This document shows, piece by piece, positions 1 through 8,268 of a stretch of 52,738 nt of DNA. The notes under the pieces are model-generated. The model had not been told where the DNA came from and made no database searches. It was given only the letters and a program-made list of their open reading frames with translations. The number at the start of each line of letters is the position of its first letter. Position 1 is the first letter of the stretch. The position numbers and the translations under genes were made by a program. Origin of the DNA: JBJXGE01 sp046154185 (lineage in GTDB: Bacteria > Planctomycetota > UBA8108 > UBA1146 > JAJFFE01); the NCBI GenBank assembly GCA_046154185.1, contig JBJXGE010000027.1, positions 1 through 52,738 of the forward strand, read 5' to 3'.

Positions 1-38
1 GACGGCCGCCGACATCACGCATGGTTTCTTTAAACTCT

Positions 39-122
39 GAGGGCCTGAAAGGCCCGTCGGGTTATAGCCCGGGGTTGACCGGCAGGGTCGGTCCGCCGGC
101 CCGGCCGGTCTACCCCGGGTCA
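39..122. repeat. 84-bp palindrome-rich intergenic repeat, copy 1
   Basis: This copy matches 333-416 at 81 of 84 positions by direct comparison, offset 294 bp. It contains several short GC-rich palindromes (GGGCCTG-AAAGGCCC, GCCCGGGG, GGTCTACCCCGGGT), so a transcript could fold into stem-loops. No ORF in it looks like a gene. A related short palindrome, CGGCCTGCAAGGCCGG, lies just after it at 140-155. It resembles REP-type intergenic repeats in general character, but the family is not one I can name. Confidence 0.85.
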
Positions 123-332
123 GGGCAGAGAACCGTCCCGGCCTGCAAGGCCGGAGGAAAATCCTCGCCTCGCGCCGGTGATGCGTCGCACGCGCGATAT
201 CGATGGCGACGCGAACAGACTACCGATGGGCGATGGCGAATCGAGTCGTCCGCAGTCGTCGCCAATTGAATGCACTCGATTTGCGTGGACTTCGCGATGC
301 GATGCCGTGATCGAAGAGAACCGTTCCGATCC

Positions 333-416
333 GAGGGCCTGCAAGGCCCGTCGGGTTAAAGCCCGGGGTTGACCGGCAGGGTCGGTCCGCCGGCCCTGCC
401 GGTCTACCCCGGGTCA
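333..416. repeat. 84-bp palindrome-rich intergenic repeat, copy 2
   Basis: Second direct copy of the repeat at 39-122, with three substitutions. It lies just downstream of the 3' end of the minus-strand hydrolase gene that stops at 490. The 210 bp between the copies hold no convincing gene. Together the two copies fill most of the first 489 bases, which otherwise contain nothing I can assign. Confidence 0.85.
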
Positions 417-489
417 AGGTAAGGAATCGTTCGCCGGTCTGCCGGCCTATCCGTGGCAGACGCTCGTCGCCGAGTCTATGCGCGGACCT

Positions 490-1203
490 TTACTCGAGCG
501 CTTCGCCGGGCGCGAGGGCGTGCACATTGATCGGCAAGTTGCCGATCGCCGCGCGCAGTTGCTGCGGCGTCCCCGTCAATTGATCGAACGTGCCCCAATG
601 GCACGGAATCACATCGTGCACGCCGAGGAGCGCGGCCGCTTTCGCGGCGCCGCGCGGGCCCATCGTGAATCGATCGCCGATCGGCAAGATCGCGAGCAGC
701 GGTCGGTGGAGTTCGCCGATGAGTTTCATGTCGCCAAAGACATCCGTATCGCCCGCGCAGTAGAACCGGAACTCGTTTTCCGTTTCGATGACATAACCGG
801 CCGGCTCGCCGCCCGGGATCAGCTTGCCGTCGTCCTCGATCGTTGAGGAATGGAACGCATGCGTCATGGTGATCTGTAGCCCGCAGGCCTCGACCGTGCC
901 GCCCTTATTCATCGCGATCGCCGTCTTCACGCCTTTTTGCGCGAGCCAACAACTGATCTCGAAGTTGCAGACGATGGCCGCGCCGCAGCGTTGAGCGAGC
1001 GGCACGGCATCCGCGATATGGTCGAAGTGACCGTGCGTCACCAGCACGAGGTCGACTGCATCAATTTTTTTGAAACGATCCGGGCACTTGGGATTGCCCG
1101 CGAGCCAAGGATCCAAGACGACGCGCCGGCCGCTCGGCGTCTCAATGAGAAATGTCGAGTGACCGAGCCAAGTGAAACGAGTCTCTTTGCCGAGGTAGCT
1201 CAT
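490..1203 (-). CDS. UPF0173-like metal-dependent hydrolase (metallo-beta-lactamase fold)
   Basis: This is a 237-residue metallo-beta-lactamase-fold protein, about the usual length for the UPF0173 metal-dependent hydrolase family. The metal-binding motif H57-x-H59-x-D61-H62 (VTHGHFDH) is intact. A later histidine (MTHAFHSS), an aspartate in CAGDTD and a histidine in IPCHWG complete the expected ligand set. The N-terminus FTWLGHSTFLIET is typical of the family. ATG at 1203 is chosen because it follows GAAAGGACATC, a good Shine-Dalgarno site; the reading frame is open further upstream to 1671, but that extension is arginine-rich and not protein-like. There is no signal peptide, so it should be cytoplasmic. 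The substrate is unknown. It is divergent from the methyltransferase at 1363. Confidence 0.88.
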   Translation of the reverse strand: MSYLGKETRFTWLGHSTFLIETPSGRRVVLDPWLAGNPKCPDRFKKIDAVDLVLVTHGHFDHIADAVPLAQRCGAAIVCNFEISCWLAQKGVKTAIAMNKGGTVEACGLQITMTHAFHSSTIEDDGKLIPGGEPAGYVIETENEFRFYCAGDTDVFGDMKLIGELHRPLLAILPIGDRFTMGPRGAAKAAALLGVHDVIPCHWGTFDQLTGTPQQLRAAIGNLPINVHALAPGEALE

Positions 1204-1362
1204 GATGTCCTTTCTCGCGCACCGACGGCGCCGTTGCGTCGAGCGCGCGTCGTCCGATGCCCCACGACCAGGCGGCAGGATGGAGAATGCGCGGCCGACG
1301 TCAAGAGCACGAAGCGACGCGCTCCTCAAGGCCGGCGCTACCGCGCCCGAAGATGATGCACC

Positions 1363-2382
1363 ATGAGCACGTGCGAAGAAACCGAGACACGTGTCGCACC
1401 GGAGGTCGCCACCGAGGCGGCGGCGTTGACCTGCTGTCCACTTTGTCGCGCGGCGCTGACGGCGGCCGCGGCGCGGTTCGAGGTCACGTCGGCGCCGATA
1501 CCGACTCCAACTCAGCTGCATGTGTGCGCGGCTTGCGGGAATGGGTTCAATCAGCCGCGGCCGAGCGCCGCAGTCGCCGCGCAGTTTTTCGCGGCCGCCT
1601 ACCATGAGAGCGGCGATCCGCAGCTCTGGAGCGGCGCCGAGATGCACCCGGTGTTTCGCCGTTATCTGCAAGTGGTGGGGCGCTATTGGCGCCGCGGCGA
1701 ACGTCGCGCGGATGCGAAGCGCTGGCTGCTCGATGTCGGGTGCGGCGCCGGACAGTTCCTCGCGTTAGCGCGCGAAGCTGGTTGGGCCGTCCGCGGCGTC
1801 GAAGTTTCTCGTCAAGCCGCCGACTACGCTCGCGCGCAGCACGGTCTCGAAGTCATCGAAGCGCCGCTCGCGGCCGCCGCGCTGCCGAAATCGAGCTGCG
1901 ACGTCATCACGTCCTGGAAAGTCTTCGATCACGTCGACGATCCCATCGCGTTTCTCGCGGCTTGCCGCGCGGCGCTGCGACCGGGCGGCGTGCTCGCACT
2001 CAGCGTCGCTAATCTCGATTTTCATCGCCGCGTCGAGGGGGCTTGGCGCCGACTCGGCGCACGCGAACACTGGCGACCGCCGACGGTCTTCCATAATTTC
2101 TCATTCAGCGCGCGTGGTTTGCGCCACGTTTTGCAGGCGCAAGGATTCAGCGACGTGAGCATCGTCAATGCGCCCCTCGACCCGCGCGTGCCGGCCGTCG
2201 TGCGTCGCGTCGGCGTCCGTTGCGAGCCGCTCGTGCGCGGCGGCGTCACAGCGCTGGCCGCGCTCATTTATCACGGGAGCGTTCATCGATGCGTTTGGGG
2301 GCCTTCGTTGCTTGCGCTCGCACGAGCGGAGCCGCTTGCGCCCGCGCCGCTACGGGACACGGGCCCACGCGCCGTTCAATAA
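1363..2382 (+). CDS. SAM-dependent methyltransferase with N-terminal zinc ribbon
   Basis: A 339-residue class I methyltransferase. The N-terminal 65 residues hold two CxxC pairs (C25/C28 and C55/C58), a zinc-ribbon arrangement seen in methyltransferases acting on sugars or small metabolites. The SAM-binding motif I, LLDVGCGAG, lies at about residues 122-130. The acidic motif II follows at VRGVEVS, and a later ALRPGGVLALSV segment is the usual post-motif III strand. The C-terminal part is like the Methyltransf_23 group. The acceptor substrate cannot be read from the sequence and no sugar-pathway neighbours help. The 3' end overlaps the convergent small membrane protein gene by 7 bp. Confidence 0.85.
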   Translation: MSTCEETETRVAPEVATEAAALTCCPLCRAALTAAAARFEVTSAPIPTPTQLHVCAACGNGFNQPRPSAAVAAQFFAAAYHESGDPQLWSGAEMHPVFRRYLQVVGRYWRRGERRADAKRWLLDVGCGAGQFLALAREAGWAVRGVEVSRQAADYARAQHGLEVIEAPLAAAALPKSSCDVITSWKVFDHVDDPIAFLAACRAALRPGGVLALSVANLDFHRRVEGAWRRLGAREHWRPPTVFHNFSFSARGLRHVLQAQGFSDVSIVNAPLDPRVPAVVRRVGVRCEPLVRGGVTALAALIYHGSVHRCVWGPSLLALARAEPLAPAPLRDTGPRAVQ

Positions 2383-2699
2383 GTCGCGCGTTTGTTCAAA
2401 TCAGTTTGCACAATGAACCACACGGCGGGCGAGAACACGATCCAGAGCACGAACAGCAACCACTTGTTGATCTTCTCGGTCGACACTTTTTCGAAGACTT
2501 CACTGTATTTGTAGTACGAGTAGATCGCGCCGAACGGGATGAAGAGTAAGAACGTCCACAGTCCGGGACTCGCGGACTCGTCATTGGCGACGCCCTTGAG
2601 TTCGGTTGCGGTCTGATAGAACCAATAGATCGCATAGATTCCGAGCGTCACGATGAACAGCAAGATTTGAATGATGAGCTCGCGTCGTTTGACAGGCAT
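2376..2699 (-). CDS. small membrane protein, DUF4234-like
   Basis: A 107-residue protein with three hydrophobic stretches: about residues 8-28, 46-62 and 79-97. The segment VTLGIYAIYWFYQTATELK is typical of DUF4234-type integral membrane proteins, whose function is not known. A GGAG site lies about ten bases before the ATG at 2699. It is convergent with the methyltransferase and overlaps its last codons. The 162 bp between its start and the dehydrogenase gene hold no other gene. Confidence 0.75.
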   Translation of the reverse strand: MPVKRRELIIQILLFIVTLGIYAIYWFYQTATELKGVANDESASPGLWTFLLFIPFGAIYSYYKYSEVFEKVSTEKINKWLLFVLWIVFSPAVWFIVQTDLNKRATY

Positions 2700-2861
2700 C
2701 CGATTCGTTCTCCGTTCTTCCCCTGAACCGTGGCGGTCCCTGGTCGCGAAGGGTTTCTGACGTCAGGTTCAACAACTTGTAACCGCCGCCGCGCTGGGTC
2801 GCAATCATGAAGGCTCTTCGTTCGATTCGCCGGAGCGGCGGGGTGCGACGCCACGCCGCGC

Positions 2862-3830
2862 TCACACGCGTCCAATTTCGATGATCACTTTGAGAGTTCC
2901 GGGGCGACTCGCATGCTCGAGCGCGGCGGCGCCGTCGGCGAGCGGATATCGAGCGGCGATCATGCGTTCGACTGGCAGTCGACCGGAGGCCAAAAGCACG
3001 AGCGCCGGCTCGAACCGGCCACACCGGGAGCCGACCAGCGTGAGTTCATTCACGACGATCGGCGCGAGATCGAGCTCCGCGCGCTTCTCGCTCGTCGTCT
3101 TGATGACGACCGTGCCGCGCGGCCGCACGAACTCGCACACGCGCGCGAGCAATTGCGGATTGCCGGTCGCTTCGACAGCGAGATCGTAGCCGCGTTCGGC
3201 GGGGCGGCCATGTTCTTCGACGAGACCGGTCACGTGAGTGACGCCTGGAACGAGAAGTTCGGCGTGCGCGGGATGCCGCCCCGCCAGCGTGACTTCAAGT
3301 CCATCGAGGGCGAGCACGTTGGCGCAGAGTAATCCGAGCCGACCATCGCCGACGACCAGCGCGCGCTGGCCGCGCTCGTAGGCGACTTGCTCTTTGATCG
3401 CGAGCGCGGCAGCGACGGGCTCCGTAAACACAGCCGCGTCGTCGGAAATTGTGGTCGGCACCGGTTGCAAGTTTGCGCTCGGCAGACTGATTCGTTCCGC
3501 AAAGCAGCCCGCACGGCCGAGGATGCCGAGCACCGTCCGACGCGGGCAATGCCGCGGCCCGACGTGTGGCGATGCGCAGGCATCGCATTGGCCGCAGCTC
3601 GCATTGATTTCCCCGACGACGCGCGCGCCCTTGAGCGGACCCGTCAGCGCGACGCCGACGAACTCATGGCCGGGTACACCGCGGAATCCCATGTAGCCAC
3701 GCAGGAGCGCCAGATCCGTAGCGCAGACGCCGGCCTTGACCACGCGCACGAGACATTCGTCCGCGGCGTCCGGTGTCGGCAAGTCTTCGCGATAACGGCA
3801 AAGACCGTCTTGAAAAAAAAGCCCTCGCAT
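2862..3830 (-). CDS. zinc-dependent medium-chain alcohol dehydrogenase
   Basis: A 322-residue MDR-family dehydrogenase, close to the normal family length. Catalytic zinc ligands are visible as C36 (AGVCATDL) and H55-E56 (GHEFVGV). The structural zinc loop has four cysteines, C79, C82, C85 and C95, with a slightly long last spacing. The Rossmann segment ALVVGDGRLGLLCA binds the dinucleotide, and VEATGNPQLL and GTVVIKTT follow as in threonine- or polyol-dehydrogenase-like members. ATG at 3830 is used because the fold begins there; the frame is open to 4202 but the extra part is arginine-rich. The substrate is not clear. It is divergent from the secreted protein gene at 4047. Confidence 0.85.
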   Translation of the reverse strand: MRGLFFQDGLCRYREDLPTPDAADECLVRVVKAGVCATDLALLRGYMGFRGVPGHEFVGVALTGPLKGARVVGEINASCGQCDACASPHVGPRHCPRRTVLGILGRAGCFAERISLPSANLQPVPTTISDDAAVFTEPVAAALAIKEQVAYERGQRALVVGDGRLGLLCANVLALDGLEVTLAGRHPAHAELLVPGVTHVTGLVEEHGRPAERGYDLAVEATGNPQLLARVCEFVRPRGTVVIKTTSEKRAELDLAPIVVNELTLVGSRCGRFEPALVLLASGRLPVERMIAARYPLADGAAALEHASRPGTLKVIIEIGRV

Positions 3831-4046
3831 CAACAGTGCTCGACTCTTGCAACCGAACCCACTGCGCGGCGCCTCGCGCCATTGTGCCGACGGCGGCGTG
3901 GCAATGAAAGCCGTTTCGTCACCGCTCGACGGCGAGAGCGCTCGAATCGTCCGCTTTGTCTTGCGATTGGCCGCGCGCCTCGCATGATATGCCGTCGCAT
4001 CGACACCCTCGTCGATGCCAAGGAAACTCGAAAGGAAGCAGATCCG

Positions 4047-4646
4047 ATGCGAAATCGCGCAGTGTGCTTGTTCACAGCGGTGGGTTTGTTGGTGGTCGGC
4101 CTTGGAGTGCTCGCGGCGCAAACTGGCGGTAACGCGCCACCGGGTGCGCCTCCGGGTGCGCCGCCGGGGGCGCCTCCGATGCTGAAGGCCGGCAAAGCGC
4201 ATGAGGTGTTGAAGAAATTCGCCGGGACGTGGGACGCCGAGATCTCCGAAGATGGACCCACTGGTCCCGTCAAATCAAAAGGCAGCGACGTGAGTAAGCT
4301 CGTCGTCGGCGGTATGTGGTTGATGACGGAGTTCAAGGGGCAAGTCATGGGTGCGGAGTTTGAGGGTTGCGGGCTGACCGGCTACGACGAAGCCAACGGG
4401 AAGTACGTCGGCAGTTGGGTCGACACGCAGACGCCGATGCCCATGCATTTGATCGGCACGTACGACGAGAAAACGAAGACCCTGACGATGATGTCGTCGG
4501 CGCCGGGCCCCGAAGGGAAGCCGACGCAGATGCGTCACAAAGATACGTTCGTCAGCGACGATCATCGCTCCTACTCGATCGAGGTTGAGATGGGTCCGGA
4601 TACGTTCATGAAAGTTCTCGACATCCAGTACAAGCGGCGCAAATAG
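4047..4646 (+). CDS. secreted DUF1579-like protein
   Basis: A 199-residue protein. Residues 1-26 form a signal peptide (MRNRAVCLFTAVGLLVVGLG, then VLAAQT). A Gly-Ala-Pro-rich linker with three GAPPGAPP-type repeats follows at about residues 30-46. The rest (LKKFAGTWDAEI, GGMWLMTEFKG, GLTGYDEANGKYVGSWVDT) is characteristic of DUF1579, a lipocalin-like beta-barrel family of unknown role. ATG 4047 has AAAGGAAG nine bases upstream; the longer open frame from 3387 is antisense to the dehydrogenase and is not used. A strong terminator begins 25 bp after the stop. Confidence 0.85.
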   Translation: MRNRAVCLFTAVGLLVVGLGVLAAQTGGNAPPGAPPGAPPGAPPMLKAGKAHEVLKKFAGTWDAEISEDGPTGPVKSKGSDVSKLVVGGMWLMTEFKGQVMGAEFEGCGLTGYDEANGKYVGSWVDTQTPMPMHLIGTYDEKTKTLTMMSSAPGPEGKPTQMRHKDTFVSDDHRSYSIEVEMGPDTFMKVLDIQYKRRK

Positions 4647-4671
4647 CGATTCGGAGATTCCGGACAAACTG

Positions 4672-4712
4672 GCTCGGCACGAACGCGCTCGCGCGTTCGT
4701 GCCGAGCTTTTT
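4672..4712 (+). terminator. rho-independent terminator of the DUF1579-like gene
   Basis: A perfect 16-bp stem (4672-4687 paired with 4692-4707) encloses a 4-nt loop (CTCG) and is followed directly by five T residues at 4708-4712. The T tract is only on the plus strand, so it ends transcription of the gene stopping at 4646. It also insulates the convergent GTPase operon, whose stop codon is three bases beyond. Confidence 0.92.
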
Positions 4713-4715
4713 CGA

Positions 4716-6383
4716 TTATGGTCTGGGCTCGATTTTCTCACGGAGCGCGGCGAGTTCTTCCCACCACCGCCTGAGTCCCGCAACGCGCCGCTCGAGAGGT
4801 TCACCGAAGCGAGCGCGATAGGCCGCGCGCCAATCCGCCGCCAAGAGCTCAGCGCCGCGTCGCGCGGCCGCGCCGGCGCGTTGTTCCATCCGATAGAGGA
4901 AATACGGATAAAGGAGCAAGTAGTAAAGCGCAGCGGTGAGGAGCGCGACGCTCCATTGCATGGGGCTCAAGCGCTCGAGCGCTTGCCAAACTGTGTTCCA
5001 CGCCGCCGACATCCAACCGCGCTCGTCGGCGAGTTTGTGCGCCGGCGCGACGAGCCAGCCGAGCGTGAGCGCGAGCGCGATGCCCGGCAAGATATGTTGG
5101 CGAAATCGCCACGCGAGGCGCGGAGCCCGACGGCGCAGTTCGTCGGCCCACTGAGTTGCCGCCGCCGACGCCGTTGACGAACTCGCTGCGACTATCTCGA
5201 GCGGCTCGAAAGCAAACTTCTCGGCCGACTGTCGCAGAATTTTGTCGAGCGCGTGCGTCGCGAGTCGAAGCGGTCGCTCGAGCACTTCTTCGGCGTAGCG
5301 CGCGCCGGGATCGGCGGCGCCGACGAACGGGTCGGGCACGCGACCGGCGACTCGTCCCGGCCAGAAGCGCCGGATCACGAAGTGAATCCAACCGAGCGGA
5401 AACGCCGACGCGCGCAGCGCCCGGTCGCTGAGCCACGGCGCGATCGCGTCCTCGAGATCATCGCGGAGTGAACTCAAGAGCGTGACCGGCGGATCCGGTA
5501 GCGCGGTAGGCAGCGCCGCGAGTTCCGCGAGCCAAGCGTCGACCCGTCCGGCCGGCAGCGATTCGTCCCAACTGTTCGCGAACTGCGAGGCATACGCTTC
5601 TGCATTTGCCGCGAGCGCGCTGCGCCGCACGCTGTCAGTATCGAGTTGCGTCAAGACGTCGAGGAGCGGCGCGAGTCCAGCGGACGCCGCGGTTGCGGTC
5701 TTTTCAAAAGCGTTACGCGCGGAGAGGCTCAGAATTCGCGGCTCGTTCCAGCGACTGTGGGTCGCGAGCTTGGCGCGAAAATCAGCTGCCACTTTTTCTT
5801 GTTCGTCGGGCGTGCGCAATCGATCGATAGCGTTGAGCACGAACAAGACATTGCGCGGCGCTTGGCGCAAGTGCGCGAGTTCCTCGTAGAGCGTGCGATC
5901 CGCGTACTTGTCGACCGACGTGACCACGATCAGCAGATCGAGCCGCGGCACAATGCGATGTACGCGTTCGCGATGCTTCGCCTCGAAGCTGTCGATGTCG
6001 GGGAGATCGAGCAAGATCACGCCGTGGAGAGTGGCGACGCGATGCGGCTCGGTGCCGGTCGCGACGTCCGCGGGATCGAGCCACGTCGGCTGCGGGAAAT
6101 CGGCATGCCGATAACAAACGGCGCGGTCGGTGGTCGGTCGGCGATCGCCGGCCTTCGCGATCGGCGCTCCGGCGATCGCGTTGAGCAGTGTCGACTTGCC
6201 GACGCCGGTGCCGCCGAGGAATCCGAGCGTCAGGCGCTTTTGATCGAGTTCTCGGAGCGCGTGCGCGAGTCGCTCGAGCGCAACTTCGAGGGCGCGCGTT
6301 GCGTCGTTCTCGCAGAGCGGGCGCGGGATCGAGCGCTTGAGTGCCGCTCGGAGTTGCGCGACATCGTCGACGGTGGGGAGCAT
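4716..6383 (-). CDS. dynamin-like membrane GTPase (downstream partner)
   Basis: A 555-residue GTPase with a C-terminal membrane anchor. The P-loop GGTGVGKS is at residues 57-64. The G3 position reads D126-L-P-D129 instead of DxxG, and the G4 position reads N184-A-I-D187 instead of NKxD. Two membrane spans lie at about 431-447 and 477-496, with helical regions on both sides. This layout is that of bacterial dynamin/YfjP-like GTPases, which bind or remodel membranes. ATG 6383 overlaps the stop of the upstream GTPase gene as TGATG, so the two are translationally coupled. The frame is open to 6437 but coupling and the alignable start favour 6383. Confidence 0.83.
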   Translation of the reverse strand: MLPTVDDVAQLRAALKRSIPRPLCENDATRALEVALERLAHALRELDQKRLTLGFLGGTGVGKSTLLNAIAGAPIAKAGDRRPTTDRAVCYRHADFPQPTWLDPADVATGTEPHRVATLHGVILLDLPDIDSFEAKHRERVHRIVPRLDLLIVVTSVDKYADRTLYEELAHLRQAPRNVLFVLNAIDRLRTPDEQEKVAADFRAKLATHSRWNEPRILSLSARNAFEKTATAASAGLAPLLDVLTQLDTDSVRRSALAANAEAYASQFANSWDESLPAGRVDAWLAELAALPTALPDPPVTLLSSLRDDLEDAIAPWLSDRALRASAFPLGWIHFVIRRFWPGRVAGRVPDPFVGAADPGARYAEEVLERPLRLATHALDKILRQSAEKFAFEPLEIVAASSSTASAAATQWADELRRRAPRLAWRFRQHILPGIALALTLGWLVAPAHKLADERGWMSAAWNTVWQALERLSPMQWSVALLTAALYYLLLYPYFLYRMEQRAGAAARRGAELLAADWRAAYRARFGEPLERRVAGLRRWWEELAALREKIEPRP

Positions 6384-8101
6384 CAGGGCGCACGCTCCGT
6401 TTCGCCATATTCCCACTCGCTGACCAGGCGGCGCCAATCAGCGGCATCGGGAAACGCGCGCTCGGCGGAGACGAGTTGCGCTTCGAGTTGGGCGAGTTGC
6501 GGCTCGACCGCTTCCACCATGTATTCCGCGAACGCCGCGCCGAGTTTGCGTTCGACCGCGGCTGCTTCGCCGGTCGAGACAAACTGCGCGACGATACGCG
6601 CGACGAACGGGCTCGCGAGACTCTGCGCCGCGACTTCGCCAAACGACAAGAGTCCGCCGGTCTTCCAGCACGCCGCGAAGGTGAGCGCTTGCAGAATCAC
6701 TTGCGAGCCGTAGAAGCCGACTTTGCTGCTCGCCGGCAGGCCTTCGGCGATGCGATCGGACTCGGCGCGGATCTGTTGTTGCAGCCGATCGAACGCGCCG
6801 CGTAACGCCCGCCGGCACTCCTCGACGCTCGGACTTTCGCTTGCATGCCACGCGAGCGCGGGCGTCGCGACCTCGCGCGCGCGCTGCGCGAGTTCGCGGA
6901 GCTCGGCGGCGAGTCGTGAGCTGAACTCTTGGAAGCGGGCTTCGTAGACACCCGCGAGCCATTCGGCGGTGCTTGCCGGAGACGTGGACGCGCCGCCCCC
7001 TCCGCCGCCGCCCGGGAGCCAAGACCGCACCCACTGAAACGGCGCCGACAACCAGCGGCGCGGTTCGCGCAAGACGTCGATCTTCTGTACTTCGGCGAGA
7101 AAGCGCTGTTCAAGCTCGCGTCGCAGCGCGCTATCGAGTTCGAGCGCGAGTTCGTGTGCGACGCGCGTGTGGAGTCCGGCGCGGAGCGCATCGAGTTGCG
7201 TACGCAACTGCGTGATCGCGGCGATTTGTTTGAGCAGCCACGGTGCGATCGTGGTCGCGCGGAGTTGCGCTTCGCAGCGTTCCGCGGCGCGCCGGAGTCG
7301 CTCGTGGAGTTCCGGCGTCGGCGAGCGCGGTTCGAGGAGCAGCGCGAGCGCCGCGCGCACGTCGCTCGGAAACTCGCGCGGATCATCGGGAGACGCGATA
7401 CGCGGCACTGCGATCGGTGCAGCGAGTCCACGCGCGGCGAGGAGTCGCCGGCAATCGTCGAGCGCGCCCGCGCTTTCGCTCTTATTGAAGACACACGCCG
7501 CGAGACTCTCGAGCGGCACGATTCGATCGAGAATTTCCCAGACCGCGGCGTCGCCGTATTTTTCCGGCGTCAAGACGGCGATCACGCGATCGGCGCGCCA
7601 GAGGAGTGACTCGGCCTGGCGCCGATGGTCGGCTTCGATGCTGTCGAAGTCGGGCGTGTCGATGATGACCTGCGCATCGAACGCCGCGGCATTCGACGTT
7701 TCGGCCGGGCGCCAGTCGATGTCGAGTGTCGCGCGCGCGAGGTAGGAGTCGTGTCGCAGAAAGTCGAGGACGCCCGCGCTCCCGTACGCGAGGGGGCGAC
7801 TCGTCATCGGTCGAATCGCGCCGGGCGTGGAAACGGCCCGTCCGATGAGCGCGTTGAAGAGCGTCGACTTCCCGGCGCCGGTCGGGCCGATCAGCACGGT
7901 CACGAGCGGCGCGCCGTGCGGAAGTGCGCGGCGACAGGCGACGAGCGCGAGCAGTGTTCGCCAATCGGCGAGTCGCAACGGCACTGTGGAAAAATGCAGC
8001 GTCGCGTCGAGGGCGGACGCGCCGGCGAGCGCCTCCAATCGTTCGCAAAGCGCGGCGAGATCCGCCGCGGGCGCTGGTTCGATTGGAGTCGGTGTGGTCA
8101 T
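6383..8101 (-). CDS. dynamin-like GTPase (upstream partner)
   Basis: A 572-residue GTPase homologous in plan to its downstream neighbour. The P-loop GPTGAGKS is at residues 72-79, the G3 motif reads D148-T-P-D151 and the G4 motif reads N206-K-S-E209. A glycine-rich linker (six glycines) sits near the middle and is followed by long helices. A weakly hydrophobic stretch near the C-terminus (SQVILQALTFAACWKTGGLL) may contact the membrane. ATG 8101 is preferred since GAGG lies upstream; other in-frame ATGs at 8128 and 8251 lack a good site. The gene stop shares a base with the start of the next GTPase. As a pair they may form a heteromeric membrane-acting complex; this is inference. Confidence 0.82.
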   Translation of the reverse strand: MTTPTPIEPAPAADLAALCERLEALAGASALDATLHFSTVPLRLADWRTLLALVACRRALPHGAPLVTVLIGPTGAGKSTLFNALIGRAVSTPGAIRPMTSRPLAYGSAGVLDFLRHDSYLARATLDIDWRPAETSNAAAFDAQVIIDTPDFDSIEADHRRQAESLLWRADRVIAVLTPEKYGDAAVWEILDRIVPLESLAACVFNKSESAGALDDCRRLLAARGLAAPIAVPRIASPDDPREFPSDVRAALALLLEPRSPTPELHERLRRAAERCEAQLRATTIAPWLLKQIAAITQLRTQLDALRAGLHTRVAHELALELDSALRRELEQRFLAEVQKIDVLREPRRWLSAPFQWVRSWLPGGGGGGGASTSPASTAEWLAGVYEARFQEFSSRLAAELRELAQRAREVATPALAWHASESPSVEECRRALRGAFDRLQQQIRAESDRIAEGLPASSKVGFYGSQVILQALTFAACWKTGGLLSFGEVAAQSLASPFVARIVAQFVSTGEAAAVERKLGAAFAEYMVEAVEPQLAQLEAQLVSAERAFPDAADWRRLVSEWEYGETERAP

Positions 8102-8255
8102 CGGCGCGCCTCGGGATGGGAGTTGCATTGCAAGCTCGCGCGTCCACAGGCGGCGACGAGCGGGCGCGATCTTACCGAAACGCTCGGGCCGTGACAGATT
8201 TGCCGATGTCGATGCTTGTCCCCGCGCCGCAGGTTCGGCTAGCTTACGCAACCCT

Positions 8256-8266
8256 AAGGGAGGTGA
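8256..8266 (+). promoter_or_regulatory. near-perfect Shine-Dalgarno site fixing a GTG start
   Basis: The sequence AAGGGAGGTGA is nearly fully complementary to the 16S rRNA 3' end, and its GGAGG core ends five bases before GTG 8269. This decides the start of the peptide transporter against the upstream ATGs at 8206 and 8212, which have no such site. Confidence 0.85.
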
Positions 8267-8268
8267 GC

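Noticed and set aside
1..489. CRISPR array suggested by the repeated units at the window start
   Set aside because: There are only two copies of 84 bp, 210 bp apart, with no regular spacers and no cas gene.
3387..4046. Upstream extension of the DUF1579-like gene in the same frame
   Set aside because: The extension overlaps the opposite-strand dehydrogenase and is arginine-rich; a clear ribosome site and signal peptide begin at 4047.
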